Notes: generated from the sequence alone by a model not told the origin. A stretch of 64,000 nt of DNA from Candidimonas nitroreducens (GCF_002209565.1 NZ_NJIH01000008.1:306611-370610); one strand, 5' to 3'. Counted from the first letter of the stretch, positions 24,925-33,437 are shown. Translations and numbers: made by a program.

Positions 24925-27003
24925 ATGCAATTTCGCATCGCTGACACTTTCACCACTAGTCTGGCTCGCCTGACCGGCGATGAACAAAAGGCCGCAAAGA
25001 CCACTGCCTTCGATTTGCAGATGGATCCTGCCGGCAACGGCATGAGCTTCCACAAGCTTGACAGAGCCAAAGATCCGAACTTCTGGTCGGTGCGTGTCAG
25101 CCGCGATATTCGCCTGATCGTCCACAAGACCGCTGGCAGTCTGCTGCTCTGCTATGTCGATCACCACGACAAGGCCTATCAATGGGCCGAGCGGCGCAAG
25201 CTGGAAGTGCACCCGACCACCGGTGCAGCGCAGCTTGTCGAGGTCCGCGAGCGTGTCGAGGAAATTCTCGTTCCGAAATACGTCGAAGACAACAGACCGG
25301 TCGCGCAGCCGAAGCCCAAGCTGTTCGCAAAATATGGCGACGCCCAGCTGCTGGCCTATGGCGTGCCGCAGGAGTGGCTGGCCGACGTGAAGGCTGCCGA
25401 CGAGGATTCGCTACTGGAACTGGCCGACCACCTGCCTGGTGAGGCGGCCGAAGCCCTACTTGAACTGGCGACAGGCGGCACGCCGGCGTTGCCGGAAGTG
25501 GCTGCCAAGGGGGCAGATCCATTCCAGCACCCGGACGCGCAGCGCCGCTTCCGCATCATGTCCGATATGGACGAACTGGCCCGCGCCCTGGAATACCCGT
25601 GGGACAAGTGGACGGTGTTCCTCCATCCAGCGCAGCGTCAGTTGGTTGAACGTCATTACAACGGCGCGGCGCGTGTGTCTGGCTCGGCGGGCACGGGCAA
25701 GACCGTGGTTGCTTTGCACCGGGCTGTGCATCTGGCGCATCAGGACGAAGATGCGCGCGTTCTACTTTCCACGTTTTCGGACACGTTGGCCAATGCCTTG
25801 CGCGGCAATCTGTATCGGCTGATCTGGAACACGCCCAAGCTCGGCGAACGTATCGACGTGGCCGCCATGGATGCTCTTGGCATCCGCTTGTATGCGGCGG
25901 AATTCGGCAAACCGGTATTTGCCAGCCGTGATGCAATTTCCACGCTGCTGAAGGCGGCTGCCACGCAGGTCGAAGGCCTGAAAGCCAACGCTGCGTTTGT
26001 GCTGTCCGAATGGGAAGACGTGGTAGACACTTGGCAAGTGGAAAGCTGGGAGGCATACCGCGACGCCAAGCGGCTGGGCCGCAAGACGCGCCTGCCGGAG
26101 GCTCAGCGCGCCTTGTATTGGCAGGTGTTCGCCAAGGTGAAGGAGCAATTGAAGCAGGCCGGCAAGATCACTGCGGCCGAGATGTTCGCCAAGCTAGCGG
26201 AGGCAATGCCCAAGCGCAAGCATCCGGTATTCGACTACATCGTGGTGGATGAGGCGCAGGACATCGGTGTGCAGCAATTGCGCTTTCTTGCGGCGATCGC
26301 CGGCAACCGCGCCAATGCCCTGTTCTTTGCCGGCGATCTTGGTCAGCGCATCTTCCAGACTCCGTTCTCGTGGAAATCTCTTGGTGTGGATGTGCGTGGC
26401 CGTTCGCGCACGCTCAATATCAACTACCGCACCTCGCACCAGATTCGCTCGCAGGCCGACCGGCTTCTCGGCCCCGAGGTCTCCGATGTGGACGGAAATG
26501 TCGAAAGCCGCAAGGGCACGATTTCTGTATTCAACGGGCCGGAGCCGACCATTTGCAGCTACGCCGATGCCGAGGCGGAAAGCCAGGCCATCGGCGTATG
26601 GTTGCAGCAATGCAGTGCCAGCGGTGTGCTGCCGCATGAAATCGGCGTATTCGTTCGATCCGACAGCGAACTGTCACGCGCACAGGCGGCAGTTAAGGCC
26701 GCAGGCTTGCAGGGGCGTGTGCTCGGCAAGGACATGGCGACGGAAGAGGGCTTCGTCAGTATCACCACCATGCACTTGGCCAAGGGCATGGAATTCCGTG
26801 TGGTTGCGGTAATGGCCTGCGACGATGAAATCATCCCTTCACAGGTGCGCATCGACACTGCTGCTGACGAGGCCGAGCTGACTGAAATCTACAACACCGA
26901 ACGCCAGTTGCTGTACGTGGCTTGCACCCGTGCCCGCGACCAATTGCATGTTTCAGCAGTGAAACCTGAGTCGGAATTTCTGGAGGACTTACTGCAGAAG
27001 TAG
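24925..27003 (+). CDS. RelE-like domain fused to a UvrD/Rep superfamily 1 helicase
   Basis: This 692-residue protein has residues 1-95 resembling a RelE/ParE-fold toxin (FWSVRVSRDIRLIVHK, then LLLCYVDHHDKAYQWAERR). A linker and a full SF1 helicase follow. The helicase has Walker A SGSAGTGKTVVAL (about 251-263), motif II VVDEAQDIG (about 438), motif III FFAGDLGQRIFQ, motif V TTMHLAKGMEFRVV and motif VI LYVACTRARDQLHVS (about 660). GC content returns to that of the first two operon genes. It starts 16 bp after the D12 methyltransferase stop. It may unwind or destroy foreign or damaged DNA; whether the N-terminal domain is an active RNase is unknown. Confidence 0.85.
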   Translation: MQFRIADTFTTSLARLTGDEQKAAKTTAFDLQMDPAGNGMSFHKLDRAKDPNFWSVRVSRDIRLIVHKTAGSLLLCYVDHHDKAYQWAERRKLEVHPTTGAAQLVEVRERVEEILVPKYVEDNRPVAQPKPKLFAKYGDAQLLAYGVPQEWLADVKAADEDSLLELADHLPGEAAEALLELATGGTPALPEVAAKGADPFQHPDAQRRFRIMSDMDELARALEYPWDKWTVFLHPAQRQLVERHYNGAARVSGSAGTGKTVVALHRAVHLAHQDEDARVLLSTFSDTLANALRGNLYRLIWNTPKLGERIDVAAMDALGIRLYAAEFGKPVFASRDAISTLLKAAATQVEGLKANAAFVLSEWEDVVDTWQVESWEAYRDAKRLGRKTRLPEAQRALYWQVFAKVKEQLKQAGKITAAEMFAKLAEAMPKRKHPVFDYIVVDEAQDIGVQQLRFLAAIAGNRANALFFAGDLGQRIFQTPFSWKSLGVDVRGRSRTLNINYRTSHQIRSQADRLLGPEVSDVDGNVESRKGTISVFNGPEPTICSYADAEAESQAIGVWLQQCSASGVLPHEIGVFVRSDSELSRAQAAVKAAGLQGRVLGKDMATEEGFVSITTMHLAKGMEFRVVAVMACDDEIIPSQVRIDTAADEAELTEIYNTERQLLYVACTRARDQLHVSAVKPESEFLEDLLQK

Positions 27004-27082
27004 CTCCACGCGCTTAGGATGCTCTAGGTGGTGGTGGTGTGCATTGACTGTGTCGCCCCAGGTGCTTGCGCAGCGTGCGACC

Positions 27083-27583
27083 TTAGCTTCCCAGATAGAC
27101 CGCCGTCACCTTCACCCGCTCGTGCCCAAGTTCACGACTGATACGTTGCCGGACTTGTTGGTCGGCCAGGCGTCGTGATAGGTTGAGTTGAGCCGCGCTA
27201 GGTCCACCTGCGGCCGGTGACTTCCACCCTGTCAGTATTTCATACCGCATCTGTGCATACCGATGGCGCAGCCCATGCATATTGCTCAGACCCGCCGCCT
27301 TGCACTGCCCATCGTAGACGTGCCGTTGCTGGATGTAGGTCTTGTTTGCCGGGATCAATGATCCCAGGCCTGCCAGGCGATGGACCTCATCCAGTACCGC
27401 ACGCTGTTCCGGCGTCGTGATTGGCACCGTCCGATCACGACCACCTTTTGCCCACGATCCCTTGATGGCGATATGGTCGCCACGGTCGGCATACCGGGGT
27501 TGGAACTTGATGGACTCTTCCCGCCGCAAACCGAAAGCCGCCTGCAAACGCAGGCTCATACGAACTTGAGGATCGGTGACTAC
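27083..27583 (-). pseudogene. C-terminal part of a tyrosine recombinase (Integrase_1-type), 5' end lost
   Basis: The open frame runs from 27757 to 27083, but family-like sequence begins only near VVTDPQVRMSLRLQAAFGLR at about 27583. It keeps the catalytic blocks: LRREESIKFQPRYADRGD, KGGRDRTVPITTPEQR, MHGLRHRYAQMRYE (HxxR), ISRELGHERVKV (GH) and the terminal VYLGS with the Tyr. The DNA-binding N-terminal half is missing and replaced by unrelated Arg-rich codons. It is therefore a decayed integrase of a family different from the P4-type stub on the left, facing inward at the right edge of the island. Confidence 0.75.
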
Positions 27584-27738
27584 AAGACGAAAGTGATGTG
27601 AACGTGGACGAGTCCTCCTCACTGGAGGTGGTCGCGCATAAACCGAGCCTTCACGGCCATCGCCGTCCGCCAGTATGATGGCGAGATTGAAAAGATTCCT
27701 GGCTCGCCGTTGGAGCCGAGCCTTTTTTCTCCTCGTGC

Positions 27739-27768
27739 TTGCCCTAATTGCTACCATTTTGGTAGCAT
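27739..27768 (+). promoter_or_regulatory. higBA promoter with operator dyad
   Basis: TGCTACCA-TTT-TGGTAGCA at 27749-27767 is a perfect inverted repeat with 8-bp arms. A TTGCCC (27739-27744) and TAGCAT (27763-27768) at 18-bp spacing could be -35 and -10 elements, so the operator would lie between them. The HigB-like start is 14 bp downstream. This layout is typical of autorepressed toxin-antitoxin operons, where the antitoxin HTH binds the dyad. Confidence 0.6.
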
Positions 27769-27781
27769 ATTAAAGTGCGTT

Positions 27782-28075
27782 ATGCACATAATCGCTCTTT
27801 CCACTTTACGGGTGTTCTGGGGCGTCTACCCCGATGCTGAAACGCCGCTACGGTCGTGGCACGCACTGGCGAGCCGGGCAGTCTGGAAGACCCCGTCAGA
27901 TATCAAAACCGCCTATGGGAACGCCAGCTTTACTGGAAACAACCGGGTAGTGTTTAACATCAAGGGAAATGACTACCGCTTGGTGACGGCGGTACGCTAT
28001 GACAAGGGGCTGATGTACATCCGTTTTGTCGGAACACATAGTCAGTACGACAAGATCGACGTGGAAACCATTTGA
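27782..28075 (+). CDS. higB: HigB-family mRNA interferase toxin
   Basis: This 97-residue protein starts MHIIALSTLRVFWGVYPDAE. It continues PLRSWHALASRAVWKTPSDI, NRVVFNIKGNDYRLVTAVRY and MYIRFVGTHSQYDKIDVETI, the full HigB toxin pattern of the RelE-like fold. HigB toxins cut mRNA on the ribosome. ATG 27782 is chosen because the conserved start is there; an in-frame start at 27710 would run through the promoter and operator. The stop overlaps the antitoxin start by four bases. It lies at the right end of the island and may stabilise it. Confidence 0.88.
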   Translation: MHIIALSTLRVFWGVYPDAETPLRSWHALASRAVWKTPSDIKTAYGNASFTGNNRVVFNIKGNDYRLVTAVRYDKGLMYIRFVGTHSQYDKIDVETI

Positions 28076-28479
28076 AGAAGGCCGCCATGGAACTCAAGCT
28101 GATTCGCACGAAAAAGGACTACTGGGCGGCGTTGGCTGAGGCCGAGCGCTTGTGGGATGCTCCCGCCAAATCGCCTGCCGCCGATCGGCTGGACGTGCTG
28201 GTCATGTTGATCGAGCAATACGAACGCGAACACTTTCCGATTTCCGATCCCGACCCCGTCGACTTCCTGGGGCACGTTATGGAAGTGCGCGGCTTGACCC
28301 GCAAGGACTTGGAACCTTACCTCGGGCCGCGAGGCCGGGTGTCGGACATCTTGAATCGTACCCGCCCGCTGACGCTGGGCATGATCCGCAAACTGGCCGA
28401 GGGGCTGAGATTGCCCGCGGAGGTGCTGATTCGCCCCTACCGTTTACGCCGGCCCGCCGAGGAATCGGCTGCCGCGTGA
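28072..28479 (+). CDS. higA: HigA-like antitoxin, XRE helix-turn-helix
   Basis: This protein has 135 residues from the ATGA-overlap start (MKKAAMELK); an internal ATG at 28087 (MELKLIRTKK) is an alternative. The N-terminal half (KDYWAALAEAERLWDAPAKS) is the usual HigA toxin-binding region. The C-terminal half has an HTH around LTRKDLEPYLGPRGRVSDIL, then RTRPLTLGMIRKLAEGLRLP. The antitoxin should neutralise HigB and repress the operon through the 27749-27767 dyad. The reading frame is intact, so the module looks functional. Confidence 0.88.
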   Translation: MKKAAMELKLIRTKKDYWAALAEAERLWDAPAKSPAADRLDVLVMLIEQYEREHFPISDPDPVDFLGHVMEVRGLTRKDLEPYLGPRGRVSDILNRTRPLTLGMIRKLAEGLRLPAEVLIRPYRLRRPAEESAAA

Positions 28480-28594
28480 GGCCGGGGAAGGCGCTGCCAT
28501 ACCCCGGCGGAAAGTCGGGCCCTGCTCGACCCCGGAAACCGGCCGTCTTCGGGGCAGGTCAGGAGCATGGCGGCTACAGGCCCGCTACTTCCGA

Positions 28595-29254
28595 TCAGGC
28601 GGCCTGCTGTATCACGGCATCCTGCAGCAAGCCACGCGCCCGCTGGTTGGACTTGTAGATGTTGTCGCGCACGGGCGCCACGCCGCTTTGCACGCTGTGC
28701 ACCCATTCCTGGGTGGACATGACTGCGGCGAAGCGCGACTGCAGCACGACGCTGAATACCCGATGGATTTCTTCCGCGCTGGCTGTGCCGGCCTGGTTGC
28801 GGTACGGTATCGCCCCCGATGCATCGAGCAGGAACTCTACCGCCGTCCCGTTGTGCAATGCATGGTTGATGGTGGAGGCATCGCAGTTGTGCGTCATGTA
28901 GCCGACTACGGTCAGTGTATCGATGCCGCGATTTTGCAGCCACTGCGCCAGATCGGTTTCGGGGTAGGCGCTGGGCAGTGTTTTGCGCAGGTAGTGGTCG
29001 TGCGGGCGTGTCGCCACAACGGGGTGCAGCTGCCAGCCTTCGCTATCGATGGCGAACAGCGGCGAGCTGGCCGGTGAGGTCTGCTGCACGACAATCACCG
29101 GTATGTTCGCCGCGTGCGCAGTGTCCATGGCGGTTCCGATATTGGCCACGGTCTGCTGCGGGTCTGGATATTCGATCGGCAGGTTGCCGGTGAAATATTC
29201 GTTCTGTACATCGATGACGATCAGGGCTCGCTTCGGGGCGGCGTTGGCGGTCAT
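28595..29254 (-). CDS. Isochorismatase-family cysteine hydrolase
   Basis: This 219-residue protein has the isochorismatase-like triad: Asp in LIVIDVQNEYFTG, Lys in YLRKTLPSAY and Cys in GYMTHNCDASTINHAL. Family members hydrolyse amides or isochorismate (nicotinamidase, N-carbamoylsarcosine amidase and others); the exact substrate is not evident. ATG 29254 (MTANAAPKRALIVID) is preferred over 29296 because it gives the normal distance to the catalytic Asp. It is divergent from a GlxA-type regulator 142 bp away, its likely controller. Confidence 0.88.
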   Translation of the reverse strand: MTANAAPKRALIVIDVQNEYFTGNLPIEYPDPQQTVANIGTAMDTAHAANIPVIVVQQTSPASSPLFAIDSEGWQLHPVVATRPHDHYLRKTLPSAYPETDLAQWLQNRGIDTLTVVGYMTHNCDASTINHALHNGTAVEFLLDASGAIPYRNQAGTASAEEIHRVFSVVLQSRFAAVMSTQEWVHSVQSGVAPVRDNIYKSNQRARGLLQDAVIQQAA

Positions 29255-29396
29255 GGCGAAACTCCTCGAGATTGCAGATTGCATGGGATCGGGCATCGCG
29301 TGAGCCCGTGGACGCTATCTTCGCGCCGGGCTATGATTTGCGGAAGTGGCCTGAATACCATTTATCGACAGAATTGGGCCAAATCAGAGAGCTGCC

Positions 29397-30365
29397 ATGC
29401 AAACCCTGGAAATTGCCGTTCTGGCCTTCAATGGCATCAGTCCGTTTCATCTTTCCGTGCCTTGCGTGGTGTTCGAAGACCGTGCCGGGGCGGGCCTGCC
29501 TTCATACCGGCTGCGAATTTGCGCGGGTGAGGCAGCGGCCGAAGGCAGCCTGCGAACCACGGCCGGGTTCGCCGTGCAGACGAATCTGACGCTGGAAGAT
29601 GCTGCCGGCGCAGATGTCCTGATCGTGCCGTCGTGGCGCGATGCGCGAGAGCGCCCGCCAGCAGCCATGGTGCAAGCCGTGCGCGATGCCTACGATCGGG
29701 GCGCCACGGTGGTCGGGCTGTGCCTGGGCGCGTTCGTACTGGCGGAAGCCGGCGTGCTAGACGGCCGCGAGGCGGCTACGCACTGGAGCTCGGTCCAGGT
29801 GTTTTTGCAGCGCTATCCGCGCGTCAAACTGGTGCCCGACGTGCTGTATGTGGATGCCGATGAGGGCCGCCTGGTGACCTCCGCCGGTACGGCGGCCGGG
29901 CTGGACTGCTGCCTGCACCTGGTGCGCCGCTGGCACGGCGCCGAGGCGGCCAATCGCGTTGCGCGGCGCCTGGTGGTGGCACCGCACCGGCAGGGCGGGC
30001 AGGCGCAATACATCGAGCAGCCCTTGCACGACGCGCCGGGCGGCGATCGGCTATCCGATCTGCTGAACTGGGTGGCGGCCAATTTGGGCGAGCCGCACAC
30101 GCTAGATTCCCTGGCCAGCCGTGCCGCCATGAGCCGCCGCAACTTTACGCGGCGCTTCCGGGAATTGACCGGCACGACGGTCGGGCAATGGTTGCTGGGG
30201 CAGCGCCTGGCTTATGCGCAGCGCTTGCTGGAGACGACGCGACAGCCTGTGGATGTTGTCGCGCAACGGGCGGGCTTCGGCAGTGCGGTGTCGCTGCGCG
30301 AGCATTTCAGCCAGGCCTATCACACGTCGCCCAGCGCTTATCGTTCGGTGTTTGCTCAAGCCTGA
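29397..30365 (+). CDS. GlxA-family AraC-type transcriptional regulator
   Basis: This 322-residue protein has an N-terminal DJ-1/PfpI-like domain (MQTLEIAVLAFNGISPFHLS, with VVGLCLGAFVLAEAG at the nucleophile elbow). A C-terminal AraC double HTH follows (LASRAAMSRRNFTRRFRELT, then PVDVVAQRAGFGSAVSLREH and FSQAYHTSPSAYRSVF). Such regulators sense small metabolites and activate adjacent genes. It is divergent from the isochorismatase-like hydrolase. The intergenic space should hold its operator, but I see no clear repeat. Confidence 0.9.
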   Translation: MQTLEIAVLAFNGISPFHLSVPCVVFEDRAGAGLPSYRLRICAGEAAAEGSLRTTAGFAVQTNLTLEDAAGADVLIVPSWRDARERPPAAMVQAVRDAYDRGATVVGLCLGAFVLAEAGVLDGREAATHWSSVQVFLQRYPRVKLVPDVLYVDADEGRLVTSAGTAAGLDCCLHLVRRWHGAEAANRVARRLVVAPHRQGGQAQYIEQPLHDAPGGDRLSDLLNWVAANLGEPHTLDSLASRAAMSRRNFTRRFRELTGTTVGQWLLGQRLAYAQRLLETTRQPVDVVAQRAGFGSAVSLREHFSQAYHTSPSAYRSVFAQA

Positions 30366-30423
30366 GCCGGCGCGTCCCTGATACGGGCTGGCGAACAAAA
30401 CGGCGAGCGCCTTCGGCCATGCA

Positions 30424-31056
30424 TCAACGCGCCTTGCGCACCGCCCTTATCTTGCCGCTGGCGCCGCCGCCGCAGAAGTAGCGGTCGGCGCCGCCGCCTT
30501 CCAGGCCAGACACGCCTGTGCCCGCCGGCATTTCGACCGTTTGCAGGACTTGGCCCGTTGCCGGGTCGATCTGTCTCAGGTCGCTCGTGTCGTTTTCCCA
30601 CGTTCCGTGCCAGAGCTCGCCGTCGACCCAGGTGACACCGGTGACGATGCGCTGGGATTCGATGGTGCGCAGGATGGCGCCCGTGTCGGGATCGATCTGA
30701 TGGATCTTGCGGGCGCGATGCTGGCCGACCCAAAGCGTGCCTTCCGCCCAGGCTAGCCCGGAATCGCCGCCTTGGCCCGGCGCCGGGATGGTGGCGAGCA
30801 GATGGCCGGTCTGCGGGTCGATCTTGTGGATGCGGTCGCCTGCGATCTGGAAGAGGTGCTTGCCGTCGAACGCGGTTCCCGCGGTGCCGGCGACGTCGAT
30901 CGAGCGCCCGAGTTCACCCGTTTCAGGGTCGAGCGCATTGAGTCTGTCGCCCGAGGCGAACCACACCTGCCGGCCGTCGTAGGTGACGCCGTGGACGGGG
31001 CCGCCTCCGGGAAAGGGGCCGTATTCGCGGATGATTTCGGCTCGGGAGTGTTTCAT
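30424..31056 (-). CDS. Beta-propeller protein of the glutaminyl cyclotransferase/Vgb-like group
   Basis: This 210-residue protein is made of repeated blades of about 40 residues with the pattern DP-x-T-G: LDPETGELGRSIDV, IDPQTGHLLATIPA, IDPDTGAILRTIES and IDPATGQVLQTVEM, each preceded by G-x-LW or D-G-x-LW (WAEGTLWVGQHRA, WVDGELWHGTWEN). There is no signal peptide, so it is probably cytoplasmic. The repeats resemble plant-type glutamine cyclotransferase and streptogramin lyase propellers, but catalytic residues cannot be assigned. It is downstream of a large regulator on the same strand and near a DUF899 gene; I recall this grouping in other Betaproteobacteria. Confidence 0.75.
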   Translation of the reverse strand: MKHSRAEIIREYGPFPGGGPVHGVTYDGRQVWFASGDRLNALDPETGELGRSIDVAGTAGTAFDGKHLFQIAGDRIHKIDPQTGHLLATIPAPGQGGDSGLAWAEGTLWVGQHRARKIHQIDPDTGAILRTIESQRIVTGVTWVDGELWHGTWENDTSDLRQIDPATGQVLQTVEMPAGTGVSGLEGGGADRYFCGGGASGKIRAVRKAR

Positions 31057-31147
31057 GGCTTGGTTCCTGGTGAATTGCGGCTCGAAGATGTTGCATGCTC
31101 CAGGTTCGGGGAAGATTGCCGTCTCGAGCGTGCTTCATGGGGATAGT

Positions 31148-32368
31148 CTAGCCCCCGGGCGCAGCGCCGGGGAGTAACAAGACTGTCGGGAATCCAGGCA
31201 CCGACGGAACCGTCCAGCGCTGGGCCCGGCCGCGTCCGAAGGGTTGCGCCTTGCCGGCCGCCGCAAGCTGCTCGAGCGCGCGCTGCACAGTGCGCGGGCT
31301 TGTGCCCAGGGCGATCGCCAGGGCCGAACTCGACCATGCCTCGCCGTCGGCGAGCAGGGCCAGCACCGCTGCGTTGCGTTCGTCGACGGGGGGCGCGAGT
31401 ACGACCACCTCTGTCTGACGGTGCGGCGCCAGCACAAAGCCACGCCTGGTCGCGCATACTCCAGCAAGGCCGCGCAGCTCTGCACGCAGGCGCCCGATTT
31501 CGACGCGCAGCCTGGCTCGATGCGACTCGTCGGGACGTTTCGCGCGGAAGGCGCGCGTGAGGATCTGGTCTCTTGGCGCATCGCCGGGCCACGCCTCGGC
31601 CAGGCTGCGAACCAGAGAGAACAGGACGGGGCGCGTGGCCAGCAGGACGGTCGTACGGCGGTCGCATACGGCGTTGCGGCAGGCGTCGATGACCAGGGCG
31701 CCCGAATCGAGCAGCGCCTCGACTTCTTCGAGCAGTACGAGGCGTTCCGCGCCGCGCGCGATCGTGCGTGCCGCGGGCGTGCTCAGGACGCGAGCCGCAA
31801 GTTCGACTTCGGCACTCAGCGCGGGAATGTCCGCCTGCCGCGCGGCCTGAGCGGCCCGGGCGAAGGCGGCGTGCGCCTCGCCCGTCTTGATGCGGCGTAT
31901 GGCGGCCCCGGCGAGCGTCAGCTCGTAGGCGGCTCGCGTTGCGGGCGCGAGCGGCGAGGGGTCGAGCCCGCGGAGCAGGCGTTCGGCTTCGTCCAGCCGG
32001 CCCACCAGCAGCAGGCGGCGGGCGGCAAGATTGCGCGCATGGGCGGCATTCGCCGCGTCGCCATGCGTCTCGAGCGTCGACCATGCCGCATACAGCGCTT
32101 CTTCGGGCCAGCCCAGATCGCGCGAGACGAGAGCGATCTCGGCCGCGGCGACGACGCAACGCGCGCGAGCCACGGCTTGCTTTGGGCCGAAGCCGCGCGC
32201 CGCGCTCTTGAGCAGCGCCTTGGCACGCTCGAGCTCGCCGAGCTGCGCCATGGCGATGCCGCGCAGTGCCAGCGCCGGCGGGTCGTCGCGCAGGGCGACG
32301 TGCTTGAGCGCGCCAAGAAGGTCACCCGCGGCCAGGGCCCGCGCCGCGGCGTCGATCAGCCGGTCCAT
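31148..32368 (-). CDS. Large HTH/TPR-like transcriptional regulator
   Basis: This 406-residue protein starts MDRLIDAAARALAAGDLLGA. About 220 residues of Ala/Leu-rich TPR-like helices follow (ALALRGIAMAQLGELERAKA, RNLAARRLLLVGRLDEAERL). The C-terminal third has a winged-helix region around FRAKRPDESHRARLRVEIGR and a second HTH at SSALAIALGTSPRTVQRALE. It fits regulators that combine a helical sensor with HTH output. ATG 32368 is preferred over in-frame starts up to 32524. It is divergent from DUF899 (194 bp) and upstream of the propeller gene, which it may control. Confidence 0.75.
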   Translation of the reverse strand: MDRLIDAAARALAAGDLLGALKHVALRDDPPALALRGIAMAQLGELERAKALLKSAARGFGPKQAVARARCVVAAAEIALVSRDLGWPEEALYAAWSTLETHGDAANAAHARNLAARRLLLVGRLDEAERLLRGLDPSPLAPATRAAYELTLAGAAIRRIKTGEAHAAFARAAQAARQADIPALSAEVELAARVLSTPAARTIARGAERLVLLEEVEALLDSGALVIDACRNAVCDRRTTVLLATRPVLFSLVRSLAEAWPGDAPRDQILTRAFRAKRPDESHRARLRVEIGRLRAELRGLAGVCATRRGFVLAPHRQTEVVVLAPPVDERNAAVLALLADGEAWSSSALAIALGTSPRTVQRALEQLAAAGKAQPFGRGRAQRWTVPSVPGFPTVLLLPGAAPGG

Positions 32369-32561
32369 AGGAATCCCGTCGCATTTGTCACTCCCACGGT
32401 TTCGTGGCCTGGCATTAGAGTGTATCTCACGGCCGGCGGCAGACGGCGTAGTCCACAGCGGCCAGGTTTTCGAGCGGCCCGGCTGTCGGGAAGCCATCGA
32501 AGCCAGTGACATCAATGCAGCCAATGCCGCCTATCGATAGGCAAAGCAAGGAGTTCATACG

Positions 32562-33422
32562 ATGAGAACGTCTAAAGTTGACACCAGCACCGGCACCAGC
32601 ACCAACACCAGGAGCAGCTCCCCGGCAAGCACCGAAGGCCATCGCATCGTCTCCAGGGACGAGTGGATAGTCGAGCGCAAGGCGCTGCTGGCGCGCGAAA
32701 AGGAACTGACGCATTTGCGCGACCGGCTCGCTGCCGAGCGCCGGACCCTACCCTGGGTACGTGTCGAGAAGAATTATGTTTTCGATACGCCCGACGGTGG
32801 CCGCACGCTCGCCGACCTGTTCGACGGACGCCGGCAGTTGCTTGTCCAGCACTTCATGTACGCCCCGGGCTGGGAGCAGGGCTGCCCGAGCTGCTCCTTC
32901 ATGGCCGACCACAGCGACGGCATGAACGCCCATCTGGCGCATCGCGACGTGACGCTGGTGGCTGTCTCGCGGGCGACGCTGCCGGAAATCGAGCGCTTTC
33001 GCCGGCGCATGGGCTGGCGGTTCAAGTGGGTATCGTCATATGGCAGCGACTTCAATTACGATTTCGGGGTCAGTTTTACGCGCGAGCAAGTCGCCCAGGC
33101 CCCCATCGACTACAACTACGGCCTATGGCCTCATGCATACGAGGAATGGCCCGGTATCAGCGTTTTCTTCAGGAACGGCGCGAACGAGGTATTCCACACC
33201 TACTCGACCTATGGCCGCGGCGTGGAGGTGATGATGGGCACCTACAACATGCTCGATCTCATGCCCAAGGGCCGCGACGAGAGTAACGTGGAATACAAGA
33301 TGGAATGGGTGCGCCACCATGACCGCTATGAGGCGCAACCGGTCGCCAGGGCGCAGACGCCCGGCTCGACCGGCTCGGTCGACGTGTTATTCGACGCCCT
33401 GAAGTATGGGTGCTGCCATTGA
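32562..33422 (+). CDS. DUF899 thioredoxin-like protein
   Basis: This 286-residue protein has the DUF899 pattern: IVSRDEWIVERKALLAREKE, FDTPDGGRTLADLFDGRRQL, LVQHFMYAPGWEQGCPSCSF with a CxxC, LVAVSRATLPEIERFRRRMG, and DFNYDFGVSF. A second Cys pair ends the protein (GCCH). The N-terminal 25 residues are a Ser/Thr-rich low-complexity run. DUF899 proteins have a thioredoxin fold with unknown substrate; an oxidoreductase role is inferred only from the CxxC. It is divergent from the large regulator. Confidence 0.88.
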   Translation: MRTSKVDTSTGTSTNTRSSSPASTEGHRIVSRDEWIVERKALLAREKELTHLRDRLAAERRTLPWVRVEKNYVFDTPDGGRTLADLFDGRRQLLVQHFMYAPGWEQGCPSCSFMADHSDGMNAHLAHRDVTLVAVSRATLPEIERFRRRMGWRFKWVSSYGSDFNYDFGVSFTREQVAQAPIDYNYGLWPHAYEEWPGISVFFRNGANEVFHTYSTYGRGVEVMMGTYNMLDLMPKGRDESNVEYKMEWVRHHDRYEAQPVARAQTPGSTGSVDVLFDALKYGCCH

Positions 33423-33437
33423 CGCCGTGGCGGCCGG

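Larger units (their letters stand above)
14889..28479. mobile_element. Genomic (defence) island with decayed integrases at both ends
   Basis: The region between ychF and the isochorismatase-like gene contains a truncated P4-type integrase at the left, a truncated integrase of a different family at the right (27083-27583), Fic, an R-M/helicase operon, a D12 methyltransferase and a HigBA-like pair. None of these belongs to the surrounding housekeeping order, and base composition varies strongly inside. I could not identify flanking direct repeats, so exact ends are uncertain. Confidence 0.6.

Noticed and set aside
31053..32159. A 368-codon minus-strand frame over the HTH/TPR regulator
   Set aside because: It is a shifted frame of the same strand with Arg-rich noise; the regulator frame has recognisable HTH and TPR-like sequence.
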